Shown piece after piece: positions 45,912-54,556 of a stretch of DNA of 64,000 nt. A program made the translations under genes and the position numbers. Each line of letters starts with the position of its first letter. The first letter of the stretch is position 1. The notes below the pieces were generated by a model that was not told the DNA's origin, ran no database searches, and saw nothing but the letters and a program-made list of their open reading frames with translations. The DNA is from Henriciella marina DSM 19595. GTDB taxonomy: Bacteria; Pseudomonadota; Alphaproteobacteria; Caulobacterales; Hyphomonadaceae. The stretch is taken from NCBI RefSeq assembly GCF_000376805.1, contig NZ_AQXT01000002.1:2852001-2916000 (forward strand). Reading direction: 5' to 3'.

Positions 45912-46234
45912 GCCCCACCCCAACCCTCCCCGCAGAGCGGGGAGGGGGATGGCGTCCCACACGGTTTCAACGTCTGCCCCGACGCCCTCGTGGTCCCATA
46001 AATCCTGAAAGCAAACGCCTCCGTCTTCGCCCCCTCCCCTCTGGGGAGGGTTGGGGTGGGGACTAGCGTGATACGCCGCCTTATCCGGCGCACGCAAAGA
46101 GGCGGACATGGTGAGCGAAGTCGAACCACAAGGTCGTGCGCGCTTCCGCTCAAACCCTCACGGGAAGCCGTCCCTATCCGGTAGGACAAATCAAATCCAT
46201 CCCCCGCCATCATGCGCGCCCCTAAACTTGGCCC
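45912..46234. other. Intergenic region of 323 bp with repeats and no gene
   Basis: Holds the 149-bp inverted-repeat element (45913-46061). A further ~170 bp contains GGTGAGCGAAGTCGAACC around 46110-46127, which resembles short repeats I associate with intergenic DNA of related Alphaproteobacteria (from memory, not checked). A minus-strand open frame through here only translates the repeat. No convincing gene, tRNA or promoter is seen. Confidence 0.6.
45913..46061. repeat. 149-bp MITE/REP-like element with perfect 19-bp terminal inverted repeats
   Basis: CCCCACCCCAACCCTCCCC (45913-45931) is exactly the reverse complement of 46043-46061. Each end also forms its own local hairpin: a 10-bp stem at 45924-45946 and an 8-bp stem at 46032-46050, each with a 3-base loop. 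The element starts two bases after the stop of the yghU fragment. There is no coding capacity, and no obvious direct repeat of the target. Confidence 0.7.
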
Positions 46235-46609
46235 ATGATCTCCCGCCATGAGCTTCAGCGATATCACGCCTTCGTGCCCGTCCTTTGCTGGCCGGTGCTA
46301 TGGCTGAATCTCGCCCGCCTCTGGGCAACCATCACGCATTGCCGGGAAGAGGGACGCCGTGGTCTCGGCTACCGGGTCTTTCGCAATGGCACGATCGTCA
46401 TCGACCATATCGGCGACAGCGCGGCCGAGCGTCTGGCGCGCTGCCCGCTTGGCGAGGGTTTCGATTACACGCCCTGGACGCGTCTCCTGCCGATCGACCT
46501 CGGCGTGCTCGGCGCGTTCTTCACCTGCGACACCGCAGAAACACCGCCCAGACACCATGAGTGCACTATCCAGGCGCCCTCCCTGCACCAGACCCTCGCC
46601 CCGCCATGA
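46235..46609 (+). CDS. Hypothetical protein, 124 residues
   Basis: The open frame encodes a 124-residue protein with a hydrophobic N-terminal segment (FVPVLCWPVLWLNLARLWATI), a small mixed domain (GYRVFRNGTIVIDHIGDSAAER), then a soluble tail. No family is recognised. Codon use is GC-rich and coding-like. The first ATG has no clear ribosome-binding site, so the start could be the one at 46248. It lies alone between the repeat element and a convergent gene. Confidence 0.5.
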   Translation: MISRHELQRYHAFVPVLCWPVLWLNLARLWATITHCREEGRRGLGYRVFRNGTIVIDHIGDSAAERLARCPLGEGFDYTPWTRLLPIDLGVLGAFFTCDTAETPPRHHECTIQAPSLHQTLAPP

Positions 46610-46682
46610 CACGCCCCAAAACCCTGAATTTTGAGCGTGCGACACCGATGACTTTGCGAGTCAGCGGCCAGAGCAGCTGGAT

Positions 46683-47237
46683 TTATCCGGAAGGAGGTAA
46701 AATTCGTCGAGATGGCTCTTGATCTCTTTTGTGAAGAAACCGCGAGTAGGAGTTCAATTCGTTAATTCCCATCCGGTTCTGCCGGGCGACCTGATCAGGG
46801 ATCGGGACGCCTGCGCGCTCCAGCTGCCAGAGAATTTCGCCCCGGATTTCTGATTGATCATCGTCCGGATTCGGCAAATTCCATCGCGTTCCATCATGAC
46901 GGATGACTTGGAGCGGCACGAAGATGGGGCCAAGTTGGACGCGCGTCCATCGCGAATACGGCTCATAACGAGAGTAGCGCCCAAACCTGTAAACGAAGAC
47001 GCCGCGCCGTCGAAAGTGCAGTGTGCGAGACCATCGAAGACTGATCAGAGCTGCGCCGACCGCGATAAAGCCAAGCACGGCGCCCCAGCTGAGCTCCCGG
47101 TCATTGGCGGTCTGCACCAAGGCGATGAAGAACCCAAGGCCGATGAATATAACGCCGACATACCAGCTAACCGATGCTCTCAATTCCCCATGGCGGCGCG
47201 GCCAGATCTTTTCATCGATCTTGCGCGCAAGGCGCAT
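46683..47237 (-). CDS. Hypothetical membrane protein with PH-like tail
   Basis: From ATG 47237 the protein is 184 residues. A TTG at 47255 would add six. Two adjacent membrane helices lie at ~22-62 (WYVGVIFIGLGFFIALV, then WGAVLGFIAVGAALISL). After them comes a basic soluble domain (FRRRGVFVYRFGRYSRYEPYSRW...RHDGTRWNLPNPDDD) that looks like a short membrane-adjacent beta domain. I do not recognise the family. Base composition is somewhat lower in GC than neighbouring genes. It is the last gene of the minus-strand run that begins with the methionine operon, 22 bp after the micro-ORF. Confidence 0.6.
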   Translation of the reverse strand: MRLARKIDEKIWPRRHGELRASVSWYVGVIFIGLGFFIALVQTANDRELSWGAVLGFIAVGAALISLRWSRTLHFRRRGVFVYRFGRYSRYEPYSRWTRVQLGPIFVPLQVIRHDGTRWNLPNPDDDQSEIRGEILWQLERAGVPIPDQVARQNRMGINELNSYSRFLHKRDQEPSRRILPPSG

Positions 47238-47258
47238 GGCCGCCCCGCTATTCAAGCC

Positions 47259-47369
47259 CTACGCCGCCGCGTCGGTGTTCACAGCGAACGGATCATAGCT
47301 GAGGATCTGGCGAAGCTCGCCGAATAGGGCGTTAAGCCGCCCGTCAGGTCGTTCCGGCTCGCTCTTCAT
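47259..47369 (-). CDS. Micro-ORF whose C-terminus copies the end of MetH
   Basis: A 36-residue frame starts at ATG 47369 in an ATGA overlap with the VOC gene stop and ends at TAG 47259-47261. Its last residues ([15 protein letters not shown]) match the C-terminus of the metH part 2 product ([15 protein letters not shown]). The matching DNA is about 49 bp with eight or so differences. The first ~20 residues do not match. It is either a remnant of a duplicated metH 3' end or a real small protein; I favour the remnant. Confidence 0.45.
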   Translation of the reverse strand: MKSEPERPDGRLNALFGELRQILSYDPFAVNTDAAA

Positions 47370-47752
47370 GACGCCGGCTCGATCAGGTCCCAAAGGTTTT
47401 CGAACGGATCTGCGAAGACGACGACCTTGCCATAAGGCTCACTGCGTGGGGCCTCACGGAAGTCTACGGCGTGCGCCTTCATCCGTTTGTAGGCGGCGTC
47501 GAAATCCTCGACCTCGAGAAAGAAGCCAACTCGCCCGCCGGTCTGGTTGCCGATGGCTGTGCGTTCAAGGTCGTTCTTGGGCTGAGCCAGCAGGATTGCA
47601 GTCTCGGCGCCCGGCGGGGCGACGCGTACCCAGCGTTTGGTATCGCTGAGGCGCGTGTCTTCAAGCAGGTCGAAGCCGAGCGCGCCGATATAGAAGGCAA
47701 TCGCCGTGTCATAATCGGGGACGACGACTGTGAAGGCGGAGATGCGCGCCAT
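47366..47752 (-). CDS. VOC (glyoxalase/bleomycin-resistance fold) family protein
   Basis: The 128-residue protein is a single-unit vicinal oxygen chelate fold, with two beta-alpha-beta-beta-beta modules (ISAFTVVVPDYDTAIAFYIGALGFDLLED, then GFFLEVEDFDAAYKRMKAHAV and VVFADPFENLWDLIEP). The C-terminal Phe-x-Asp-Pro-x-x-x-x-Trp pattern is typical of small VOC proteins acting as lyases, isomerases or drug-binding proteins; the substrate is unknown. It begins one base after the metH stop and is followed by the micro-ORF that repeats the metH end, so it may be a later insertion. Confidence 0.85.
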   Translation of the reverse strand: MARISAFTVVVPDYDTAIAFYIGALGFDLLEDTRLSDTKRWVRVAPPGAETAILLAQPKNDLERTAIGNQTGGRVGFFLEVEDFDAAYKRMKAHAVDFREAPRSEPYGKVVVFADPFENLWDLIEPAS

Positions 47753-47753
47753 G

Positions 47754-50396
47754 TCAGGCCGCCTCGTCCGTATTCACCGCGAACGGATCATAGTTCAGGA
47801 TCGGCGCGAGCCAGCGTTCGCAGGTGCGCTGATCCCAGCCTTTGCGCTTTGCATAGTCCTCGACCTGGTCGCGTTCGATGCGGCCAACGGCGAAATAGGC
47901 GCTGTCTGGATGGGCAAAGTAGAGGCCTGAGACCGATGGCGCCGGGCTCATTGCAAAGCTGGAGGTCAGCGAGACGCCGATACGCTCTTCAGCCTCGAGA
48001 AGCTTGAAGATCAGCTCTTTCTCGGTGTGGTCTGGCTGGGCCGGGTAGCCGGGGGCAGGGCGGATGCCGCGATACTTTTCCTTCACCAGGTCATCGACAT
48101 CATAGGCTTCGTCTGCGGCATATCCCCAGAGCTCTTTCCTGACCTTCTCGTGCATGTATTCGGCCATCGCCTCGGCAAACCGGTCGGCCAGGGCCTGGAC
48201 CATGATGGCGGAATAGTCGTCGCCTTCATCCTTGAACTGTTTGGAGATCCTGTCGGCTTCTTCGCCGGACGTGACACAGAAAGCCCCGATATGGTCATTG
48301 CTCTCAGCGATGAAATCCGACAGCGCGAAATTGGCTTTCTCATTGGTCTTCTTCATCTGCTGGCGCAGCGTATGAAACGTTTCGCCGGTCGACAGCTTGA
48401 TATCGTCGCCCGCGCGGCTCGCGCCCCAGAAGCCGATAACGGCTTTAGGCTTGAACCAGTTTTCGCCGAGCAGTCGCTGCATCATGACTTGCGTATCGCG
48501 CCAGAGATCGCTGGCCGCCTCGCCGACTTTCTCGTCTTCGAGGATTTGCGGATACCGCCCGGCAAGATCCCAGCTCATGAAATACGGCGTCCAGTCGATA
48601 TAGTCTTTCAGCTCCGAAAGGTCGAAATCATCAAAGGTTTTCACGCCGGTAAAGCTTGGGGCCGGCGCGGATGGCTCATCTGTGTTGAAGGCCAGCTCGC
48701 GTGCCTTTTCGATTGGCAGGCGCGGCGTTGGCGGGCCGCCCGCGCGGCTCTCGCGGATGCGGTCATAGCGCGATTTCGTGGTGCCCCAGAGGGTCTCGCG
48801 GTCGGCCTCGTTCATCATGGCGCTGACGACGCCCACCGCGCGGCTGGCATCGCTGACATGGATGACGGGCGCCGAAGGAAAGACCGGATCGATCTTGACG
48901 GCGGTGTGGGCTGGCGATGTGGTGGCCCCGCCAATCAGCAGCGGCAAGTGGATGCCCTGGCGCTCCATCTCGGCGGCGACGAAGACCATCTCGTCCAGCG
49001 ACGGCGTGATAAGGCCGGAAAGCCCGATCATGTCGGCCTTCACTTCGATGGCTTTTTCGAGGATTTTCTCGGCTGGGACCATCACGCCCATATCGATGAT
49101 GTCATAGCCGTTACAGCCGAGCACCACGCCGACGATGTTCTTGCCGATATCGTGGACGTCGCCTTTTACCGTGGCGAGGACGACCTTGCCATTGGAGACC
49201 TTGTCGAGGCCAAGCCGCTTCTGCTCTTCCTCGATATAGGGCGTCAGATGGGCCACGGCGGCTTTCATGACGCGGGCCGATTTTACGACCTGCGGCAGGA
49301 ACATCTTGCCGGCGCCGAAAAGGTCACCGACGACATTCATGCCGTCCATCAGGGGACCTTCAATGACGTGGAGCGGGCGCTCGGCCTTCTGGCGGGCTTC
49401 TTCTGTGTCCTCGACCACAAACTCGGTGATGCCCCGGACGAGCGCGTGTTCGAGACGTTTTTCCACCGGCTGCTCGCGCCAGCTCATATCCTTCTTCTTC
49501 ACCTCGCCCTTCTGGCCGCGATACTGTTCGGCAAGGTCGAGAAGGCGTTCGGTCCCGTCGTCGCGGCGGTTGAGGATCACGTCCTCGACGGCCTCGCGCA
49601 GCTCTGGGTCGATGTTGTCATAGATGTCGAGCTGGCCGGCATTGACGATCGCCATGTCGAGCCCGGCAGGAATGGCATGATAGAGGAAGACCGAGTGCAT
49701 GGCCCGGCGCACGATTTCATTGCCGCGGAAAGAGAAGGAGACGTTCGAAAGACCGCCGGAAATATGGCAGTGTGGGAGGTTCGCGCGGATCGCCTTGCAC
49801 GCCTCGATAAAGTCGACGGCGTAATTGTTGTGCTCTTCGATGCCGGTGGCGACAGCGAAAATGTTCGGATCGAAGATGATGTCTTCGGGTGGGAAGCCAA
49901 CCTCTTCGGTCAGCAGCTTGTAGGCGCGGGTACAGATCTCGATCTTGCGTTCGGCGGTGTCGGCCTGGCCGTCCTCATCGAACGCCATGACCACTGCGGC
50001 AGCGCCATAGGCCATGACCGTGCGGGCCTGCTCGAAGAACTGTTCCTCGCCTTCCTTGAGCGAGATGGAGTTTACGATGGCTTTGCCCTGCACGCATTTG
50101 AGGCCAGCCTCGATCACGCCCCATTTGGAGCTGTCGATCATGACCGGCACGCGGGCAATGTCGGGTTCGGCAGCGATGAGGTTGAGGAAGGTCGTCATGG
50201 CCTCGACACCGTCGAGCATGCCTTCGTCCATGTTCACATCGATGATCTGGGCGCCGTTCTCGACCTGCTGGCGCGCGACATCGACAGCGGTGTCGTAGTC
50301 GCCCGCCTTGATGAGATTGCGGAATTTCGCGGAGCCGGTGACGTTCGTGCGCTCACCGATATTGATGAAGGTCTGGGAGGCTGTGGAATTTGTCAT
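47754..50396 (-). CDS. metH: Cobalamin-dependent methionine synthase, part 2 (folate, B12 and reactivation domains)
   Basis: The 880-residue protein holds the folate-binding (pterin) domain (~5-260, [19 protein letters not shown]), the B12 cap and binding domains with [13 protein letters not shown] (the DxHxxG cobalt-ligand histidine), and the C-terminal S-adenosylmethionine reactivation domain ([14 protein letters not shown], then [16 protein letters not shown]). The homocysteine domain is encoded separately at 51623-52669. Together they transfer the methyl group from methyltetrahydrofolate to homocysteine. Split MetH is usual in Rhodobacterales and Caulobacterales. The start overlaps the stop of the preceding small gene by one base (TAATG). 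Confidence 0.95.
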   Translation of the reverse strand: MTNSTASQTFINIGERTNVTGSAKFRNLIKAGDYDTAVDVARQQVENGAQIIDVNMDEGMLDGVEAMTTFLNLIAAEPDIARVPVMIDSSKWGVIEAGLKCVQGKAIVNSISLKEGEEQFFEQARTVMAYGAAAVVMAFDEDGQADTAERKIEICTRAYKLLTEEVGFPPEDIIFDPNIFAVATGIEEHNNYAVDFIEACKAIRANLPHCHISGGLSNVSFSFRGNEIVRRAMHSVFLYHAIPAGLDMAIVNAGQLDIYDNIDPELREAVEDVILNRRDDGTERLLDLAEQYRGQKGEVKKKDMSWREQPVEKRLEHALVRGITEFVVEDTEEARQKAERPLHVIEGPLMDGMNVVGDLFGAGKMFLPQVVKSARVMKAAVAHLTPYIEEEQKRLGLDKVSNGKVVLATVKGDVHDIGKNIVGVVLGCNGYDIIDMGVMVPAEKILEKAIEVKADMIGLSGLITPSLDEMVFVAAEMERQGIHLPLLIGGATTSPAHTAVKIDPVFPSAPVIHVSDASRAVGVVSAMMNEADRETLWGTTKSRYDRIRESRAGGPPTPRLPIEKARELAFNTDEPSAPAPSFTGVKTFDDFDLSELKDYIDWTPYFMSWDLAGRYPQILEDEKVGEAASDLWRDTQVMMQRLLGENWFKPKAVIGFWGASRAGDDIKLSTGETFHTLRQQMKKTNEKANFALSDFIAESNDHIGAFCVTSGEEADRISKQFKDEGDDYSAIMVQALADRFAEAMAEYMHEKVRKELWGYAADEAYDVDDLVKEKYRGIRPAPGYPAQPDHTEKELIFKLLEAEERIGVSLTSSFAMSPAPSVSGLYFAHPDSAYFAVGRIERDQVEDYAKRKGWDQRTCERWLAPILNYDPFAVNTDEAA

Positions 50397-50608
50397 TACT
50401 GATCCTGTTCGGGATCCTTTTTACTTGGGTTCACGATGTCGAGCAGACGCCCGGAAATGTAGAAGGCCGTCGCGGCGCTCACGCCGCCAGCCAGGCTGAG
50501 CCATATTCTGGCTGGGTCCTCAAAGGCGGCGCTGGCCGCATAACGGCCGAGCAGATAGGCAACTATTGCGATTGCAAAGCAGATGATGAATTTGAGGGCT
50601 GGTTTCAT
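50396..50608 (-). CDS. Small two-helix membrane protein
   Basis: From ATG 50608, behind AGAGGA, the protein is 70 residues with two hydrophobic helices ([20 protein letters not shown] and [20 protein letters not shown]) and a charged tail ([11 protein letters not shown]). No family recognised. It is coupled by ATGA to the upstream gamma-glutamylcyclotransferase-like gene and by TAATG to metH part 2. A longer frame upstream exists but lies inside the neighbouring gene. Confidence 0.6.
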   Translation of the reverse strand: MKPALKFIICFAIAIVAYLLGRYAASAAFEDPARIWLSLAGGVSAATAFYISGRLLDIVNPSKKDPEQDQ

Positions 50609-51042
50609 GCCATCCTCTGGCGGCGCCCGCTGTCGGCAGATGACCAGAATCCAGACCGGACCATCGGTCTTCCTGTCACCGGCCGGTTGTAAACATAGGC
50701 CCATGCCTTGGCGCAGGGCCGCCCGAAATCATCGACGATGGAGACTTTTTCGCGGCGGTAAAGCGCATCACGCGGTTCGGCCGGGCGCACGCCTTCAAAG
50801 GCATCAAGTTTGCGCGCAATCCGCGGATGATCGAGCCGGTAGAGCATGCCGTGGCAGAGGCCTTTCTGGCGAACGACGCCGGGATACTCTCCCATGTCGA
50901 ACATAGTGCCTTTGAAGCGGCACGGGCCCAGAAACTCGCCATGGCGCTCCAGGTCGAGGCCCCTGGGTCCGCCAGGCGCGCCCTGCTTCAGCAGGCCGTA
51001 AAAAACGAAGTGGTCTCCGGCAGATACAGGCGGTGCAATCAT
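50605..51042 (-). CDS. Gamma-glutamylcyclotransferase-like (AIG2/GGACT) protein
   Basis: The 145-residue protein has the cyclotransferase-fold signature FVFYGLLKQGAPGG near the N-terminus (the YGxL substrate loop), the catalytic glutamate region in LDAFEGV, and the tail WAYVYNRPV. Members remove gamma-glutamyl groups as 5-oxoproline from peptides or amines. A link to glutathione turnover is plausible but not shown. It is embedded between the two metH genes with ATGA couplings on both sides. Confidence 0.8.
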   Translation of the reverse strand: MIAPPVSAGDHFVFYGLLKQGAPGGPRGLDLERHGEFLGPCRFKGTMFDMGEYPGVVRQKGLCHGMLYRLDHPRIARKLDAFEGVRPAEPRDALYRREKVSIVDDFGRPCAKAWAYVYNRPVTGRPMVRSGFWSSADSGRRQRMA

Positions 51043-51611
51043 TTCGCGGCCTCCTGAGGGCGGGTCATGCCGGGGAGCCCGTCTATGCTCGCTGCGTTGG
51101 ATACGTAGAACTTCTCGTCGACCGCATCGCCATGCTTTTCATAGGCATGGTCCCATGTGCGCTTGAGCTGGTCGCGCTCGCCCTTGAAGTCATAGAAGGG
51201 AACGCCCCATCCGCAGCTGTCGGATACTCTGTCCACATTGATCGTGACGATGGCGCGGGCTTTCTCGAAGTTGGGAAAGAGTTTCATCAGGTCTGCGAAA
51301 CGGGGATCATCGAGCTGGACCGCCTCGCCCTTACCGTAGAGCCTGACAATATTCGCCTTGCCCTCAAAGGCGCAAAACATGACCGTGATGCGCTGATTTT
51401 CCTTGAGGTGGGCCATCGTTTCGATGCCGGACCCGCCGAGATCTAGCCAGGCGACCGTCGTCTCGTCGATGACGGCGAAGCTGTCATATCCCTTGGGCGA
51501 GACATTCACATGCCCATCGGGCGACAGCGGCGCCGTCGCGACGAAGAACATTTTCTGTGCCTTGATGAACTCGATGAGCGCGTCATCAAGCTTGTCATAT
51601 GTCTTACCCAT
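51039..51611 (-). CDS. Pyridoxamine 5'-phosphate oxidase-family (FMN-binding split barrel) protein
   Basis: The ATG at 51611 has CGGAGG upstream and gives 190 residues. The FMN-binding split-barrel fold shows as FFVATAPLSPDGHVNVSPKGYDSFAVID and ITVMFCAFEGKANIVRLYGKGEAV, with a family-specific C-terminus (RVSDSCGWGVPFYDFKGERDQL). This matches the PNPOx-like group annotated as general-stress or FMN/F420-dependent oxidoreductases, not PdxH itself. The gene starts 11 bp after metH part 1 and overlaps the next gene by ATGA. Confidence 0.8.
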   Translation of the reverse strand: MGKTYDKLDDALIEFIKAQKMFFVATAPLSPDGHVNVSPKGYDSFAVIDETTVAWLDLGGSGIETMAHLKENQRITVMFCAFEGKANIVRLYGKGEAVQLDDPRFADLMKLFPNFEKARAIVTINVDRVSDSCGWGVPFYDFKGERDQLKRTWDHAYEKHGDAVDEKFYVSNAASIDGLPGMTRPQEAAK

Positions 51612-51622
51612 ATTTTCCTCCG

Positions 51623-52669
51623 TCAGCTTGCAAGCTGGAACGGTTCTAACCCGGAGAGACGCATGGCGCGAGGTGGTTCGGCGACCTTTCGGGGGGCTTT
51701 GCCCTTCACTGCACCAGAAATGGCCTTGATATGCGGCGGTGTCGTGCCGCAGCAGCCACCCAGCACGTTCACGAGACCGGATTTCGCCCATTCCTCAAGC
51801 TGCGCAGCCGTTTGCTCAGGCAGCTCGTCATACTCGCCAAACTCATTCGGCAGGCCAGCGTTCGGATAGGCGATGACCCGCGTGTCCGCGATCTTGGAGA
51901 TCGCCGCGATATGTGGGCGCATCATTTTGGCGCCGAGCGCGCAGTTGAGCCCGATCGCCCATGGCTGTGCATGGCGGACCGAATGCCAGAAGGCCTCGGC
52001 GGTCTGTCCCGAAAGTGTGCGGCCGGAGGCATCGGTAATCGTGCCGGAGATGATGACCGGGATGTCTTTGCCGGTCTCTGCGCGAAAATCCAGAAGCGCC
52101 TTGATGGCTGCCTTTGCATTCAGCGTGTCGAAAATCGTCTCTATGAGAAAGAAGTCTACATAAGGCGCCATGGCATGCGCTTGCTCGAGATAGGCGACGC
52201 GGACATCGTCGAACGTCACTTCCCGGTAGCCGGGATTGTTGACGTCTGGCGACAGTGACAGCGTCTTGTTCGTCGGCCCGATCGCGCCGAGCACGCCAAC
52301 CGGCTTGTCGGCTGCGTCAGCGGCTTGCCGGGCGAGTTTTGCGCCAGCTTCGGCGATCTCAGCTGCGATCGATTGCATGTTATAGTCACCCTGCGCGATG
52401 ACGGTCGCGCTGAACGTGTTGGTCTCGATGAGATCAGCACCGGCGACGATAAACTGGCTATGGATATCGCGAACCGCATCGGGTTGGGTGAGGTTCAGGA
52501 GATCATTATTGCCCTGGACGGGGCTTTCCCAGTCGGCAAAGCGCTCGCCGCGGAACTGTTCTTCAGAAAAGCTGTGTTTCTGGAGCATCGTACCCATCGC
52601 GCCGTCGAGGATCAGGATCTCGTCCTTTGCCTTGGCGCTGAGCTGGTCGATCAGTGTGGTGTCTGACAT
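51623..52669 (-). CDS. metH: Methionine synthase part 1: homocysteine S-methyltransferase domain
   Basis: The 348-residue protein is the homocysteine-binding module of cobalamin-dependent methionine synthase. The N-terminus (ILDGAMGTMLQKHSFSEEQF) is diagnostic. The zinc-ligand cysteines are seen in IGLNCALGAK and VNVLGGCCGTTPPHI. It must work with the separately encoded part 2 and, like it, lies in the operon headed by the ArsR-type regulator. The start at 52669 forms an ATGA overlap with the metF stop; upstream in-frame codons are inside metF and are rejected. Confidence 0.95.
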   Translation of the reverse strand: MSDTTLIDQLSAKAKDEILILDGAMGTMLQKHSFSEEQFRGERFADWESPVQGNNDLLNLTQPDAVRDIHSQFIVAGADLIETNTFSATVIAQGDYNMQSIAAEIAEAGAKLARQAADAADKPVGVLGAIGPTNKTLSLSPDVNNPGYREVTFDDVRVAYLEQAHAMAPYVDFFLIETIFDTLNAKAAIKALLDFRAETGKDIPVIISGTITDASGRTLSGQTAEAFWHSVRHAQPWAIGLNCALGAKMMRPHIAAISKIADTRVIAYPNAGLPNEFGEYDELPEQTAAQLEEWAKSGLVNVLGGCCGTTPPHIKAISGAVKGKAPRKVAEPPRAMRLSGLEPFQLAS

Positions 52670-53577
52670 CAGGCGGCCTCCGCCGTTGCGGGTTTGAGAC
52701 CGAGCAGGTGGCATGTCGAAAGCGCCAGGTTTGCCCGGTTCAGGGTGTAGAAGTGAAATTGCTCGACGCCGCCATCTGCCAGCTTGTGACAAAGTTCTGC
52801 GGCAACGTTCGCGGTGATCAGGTCGCGTGTATCGGCGTCGTCATCGAGGCCCTCATAAAGCTTGTGCAGCCAGTCCGGCACACTGGCACCGCACATCTTC
52901 GCAAATTTCTTCAGGCCATTGAAGTTCGGCTGAAGCATGATGCCCGGAACAAGAGGGATTGTGATGCCTGCGGCACGCGCCTTCTCGACGAACTCGAAAT
53001 AGATTTCTGGCTCAAAGAAGAACTGGGTGATGGCCCGGTCTGCGCCTGCATCCTGCTTGCGCTTGAGGTGGGCAAGGTCGGCGTCCCAGCCGCGCGAGTC
53101 CGGATGGGGTTCCGGGTAGCAGGCGACCGAGATCTCGAACACTTTACCAAGATCAGGGCGGTGGGCGCGCAGGTCGGTGACAAGGTCGACGACATTTGTG
53201 TAGCGGCCTTCAGGCTGCGCGAAGTCGTCATCCTGCGGGGCGTCACCGCGCAGCGCGACAATGTGGCGGACGCCGGCCTCGTAATAGTCTTCTGCCGTCT
53301 GCAGGACCTCTTCACGCGGTGCCCCGACGCAGGTCAGGTGCGCGGCCGGTGTCAGGCGGGTGTCGGTGACGATCCGCCCGACGGTTTCGTGGGTACGCGC
53401 CCGCGTCGACCCGCCAGCGCCATAGGTGACCGAGACGAAATGCGGTGCCATCGGCTCCAGCCGGCGCACGCACTCCCACAGGCGTTCATCCATGGTCTCA
53501 TTCTTCGGCGGGAAGAATTCGAAGGAAACATTCGGCCTCTTTTCGGCCTGCCGGGTGGCAACAGACAGATGGCTCAT
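52669..53577 (-). CDS. metF: Methylenetetrahydrofolate reductase
   Basis: MetF reduces 5,10-methylenetetrahydrofolate to 5-methyltetrahydrofolate, the methyl donor for MetH, using FAD and NADH. The 302-residue protein has VSFEFFPPKNETMDERLW near the start, FVSVTYGAGGSTRARTHETV, VALRGDAPQ and GADRAITQFFFEPEIYFEFVE, all typical of bacterial MetF. It is the second gene of the methionine operon, linked by ATGA overlaps to the regulator before it and metH part 1 after it. Confidence 0.96.
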   Translation of the reverse strand: MSHLSVATRQAEKRPNVSFEFFPPKNETMDERLWECVRRLEPMAPHFVSVTYGAGGSTRARTHETVGRIVTDTRLTPAAHLTCVGAPREEVLQTAEDYYEAGVRHIVALRGDAPQDDDFAQPEGRYTNVVDLVTDLRAHRPDLGKVFEISVACYPEPHPDSRGWDADLAHLKRKQDAGADRAITQFFFEPEIYFEFVEKARAAGITIPLVPGIMLQPNFNGLKKFAKMCGASVPDWLHKLYEGLDDDADTRDLITANVAAELCHKLADGGVEQFHFYTLNRANLALSTCHLLGLKPATAEAA

Positions 53578-54551
53578 GCGGCGACTTCCTTTTTGTCTTG
53601 TGATTTGCGGGCAGACCAGATGAGGACAGCGATCCCCTGATCGAGGTCTTTTGGCGGCTCGAACCGCATGACATCGTCGAGGTATAGTCCGGCCTGGTCG
53701 GCCCAGTAGGTCATATTGTCTTCGCGAATGCCAAGCCGTCTGTGGCCAAAGGCTTCGCGCATGAATTCGTGATTGTGCTGGGCGAAATCGACGATGATCA
53801 GCTTGCCGCCCGGTTTGAGGATGCGGCTGGCCTCACGTACGACTTTCTCGGGTTCTTCAAGATAGTGCAGCACCTGGTGCACGATGACGATATCGGCGCT
53901 GGCGGTTTCAAACGGGGTCGAGGTGACATCGCCCTGCCGGACCCGCGCCTGCGTAACGCCGGCTTCTGACAGCTTTGAGCGGGCCAGGGTCAGCATCTGG
54001 TGCGAAAGGTCCAGGCCCTCAGCTTCCTGGGCGCGATCCCCGAGAAGGGTGAGCATGCGGCCAGTGCCGGTGCCGAGATCGATCACGCGGCGATAGGGGC
54101 CCGGACCAATTGTGCGCAGGATCGCGGCCTCGATGAGTTCATCGGGATAATGCATCGAGCGGATGTGATCCCAGTCCGTCGCGATCGAGCTGAAATAGGC
54201 TTCAGCTGAGGCCTGGCGGGCCTCGCGAACCGCTTCCAGCCGCGAAATGTCATTCGGGAAGTCGCCCGTCTCTTCGTCGATCAGCGCGAACAGACCATCG
54301 AGCAGCGCGCCCGCCCAACCGGATGCCGGCAGGCGATAGAACACCCACGCCCCTTCTGGAAGGCGTTCGGTGAGACCGGCAGATGTCAGCGTCTTGAGGT
54401 GGTGGGAAAGCCTTGGCTGGCTCTGGCCGAGCACAGTCACAAGCTCTCCAACGGAAAGTTCGCCATGCCGCAATAGCGCGAGAATGCGCAGGCGGGTCGG
54501 TTCGCCTGCGGCACGCAATGCTTCGACAATGGACGGCGAACCCTGTTTCAT
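53574..54551 (-). CDS. ArsR-family regulator fused to a SAM-dependent methyltransferase
   Basis: The ATG at 54551 gives 325 residues. Residues ~5-95 are an ArsR winged helix (PTRLRILALLRHGELSVGEL, then LGQSQPRLSHHLKTLTSAG). Residues ~140-310 are a class I methyltransferase with VIDLGTGTGRMLTLLGDRA as the SAM-binding loop. No metal-binding cysteine pair is seen in the ArsR part, so it is unlikely to sense metals. Fusions of this type commonly precede metF/metH in Alphaproteobacteria and are thought to control the methionine/SAM cycle, possibly through SAM or S-adenosylhomocysteine; this is inference. A perfect palindrome lies just before the start. Confidence 0.88.
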   Translation of the reverse strand: MKQGSPSIVEALRAAGEPTRLRILALLRHGELSVGELVTVLGQSQPRLSHHLKTLTSAGLTERLPEGAWVFYRLPASGWAGALLDGLFALIDEETGDFPNDISRLEAVREARQASAEAYFSSIATDWDHIRSMHYPDELIEAAILRTIGPGPYRRVIDLGTGTGRMLTLLGDRAQEAEGLDLSHQMLTLARSKLSEAGVTQARVRQGDVTSTPFETASADIVIVHQVLHYLEEPEKVVREASRILKPGGKLIIVDFAQHNHEFMREAFGHRRLGIREDNMTYWADQAGLYLDDVMRFEPPKDLDQGIAVLIWSARKSQDKKEVAA

Positions 54552-54556
54552 ATCAG

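Noticed and set aside
45770-46267. 165-codon minus-strand frame across the yghU fragment and the inverted-repeat element
   Set aside because: The peptide is a translation of repeat DNA (PTLPRGEG-like and PSPLCGEGWGG segments) plus the antisense of the yghU fragment. Such products recur as spurious annotations.
46235-46282. Integrase or attachment site in the accessory patch
   Set aside because: No integrase, recombinase or tRNA gene is present around the duplicated gene ends, so an att-site explanation is not supported directly.
48027-50402. 791-codon open frame antisense to metH part 2
   Set aside because: It mirrors the metH coding frame in GC-rich DNA where antisense stop codons are rare. 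The translation has no recognisable motif, while the metH strand is certain.
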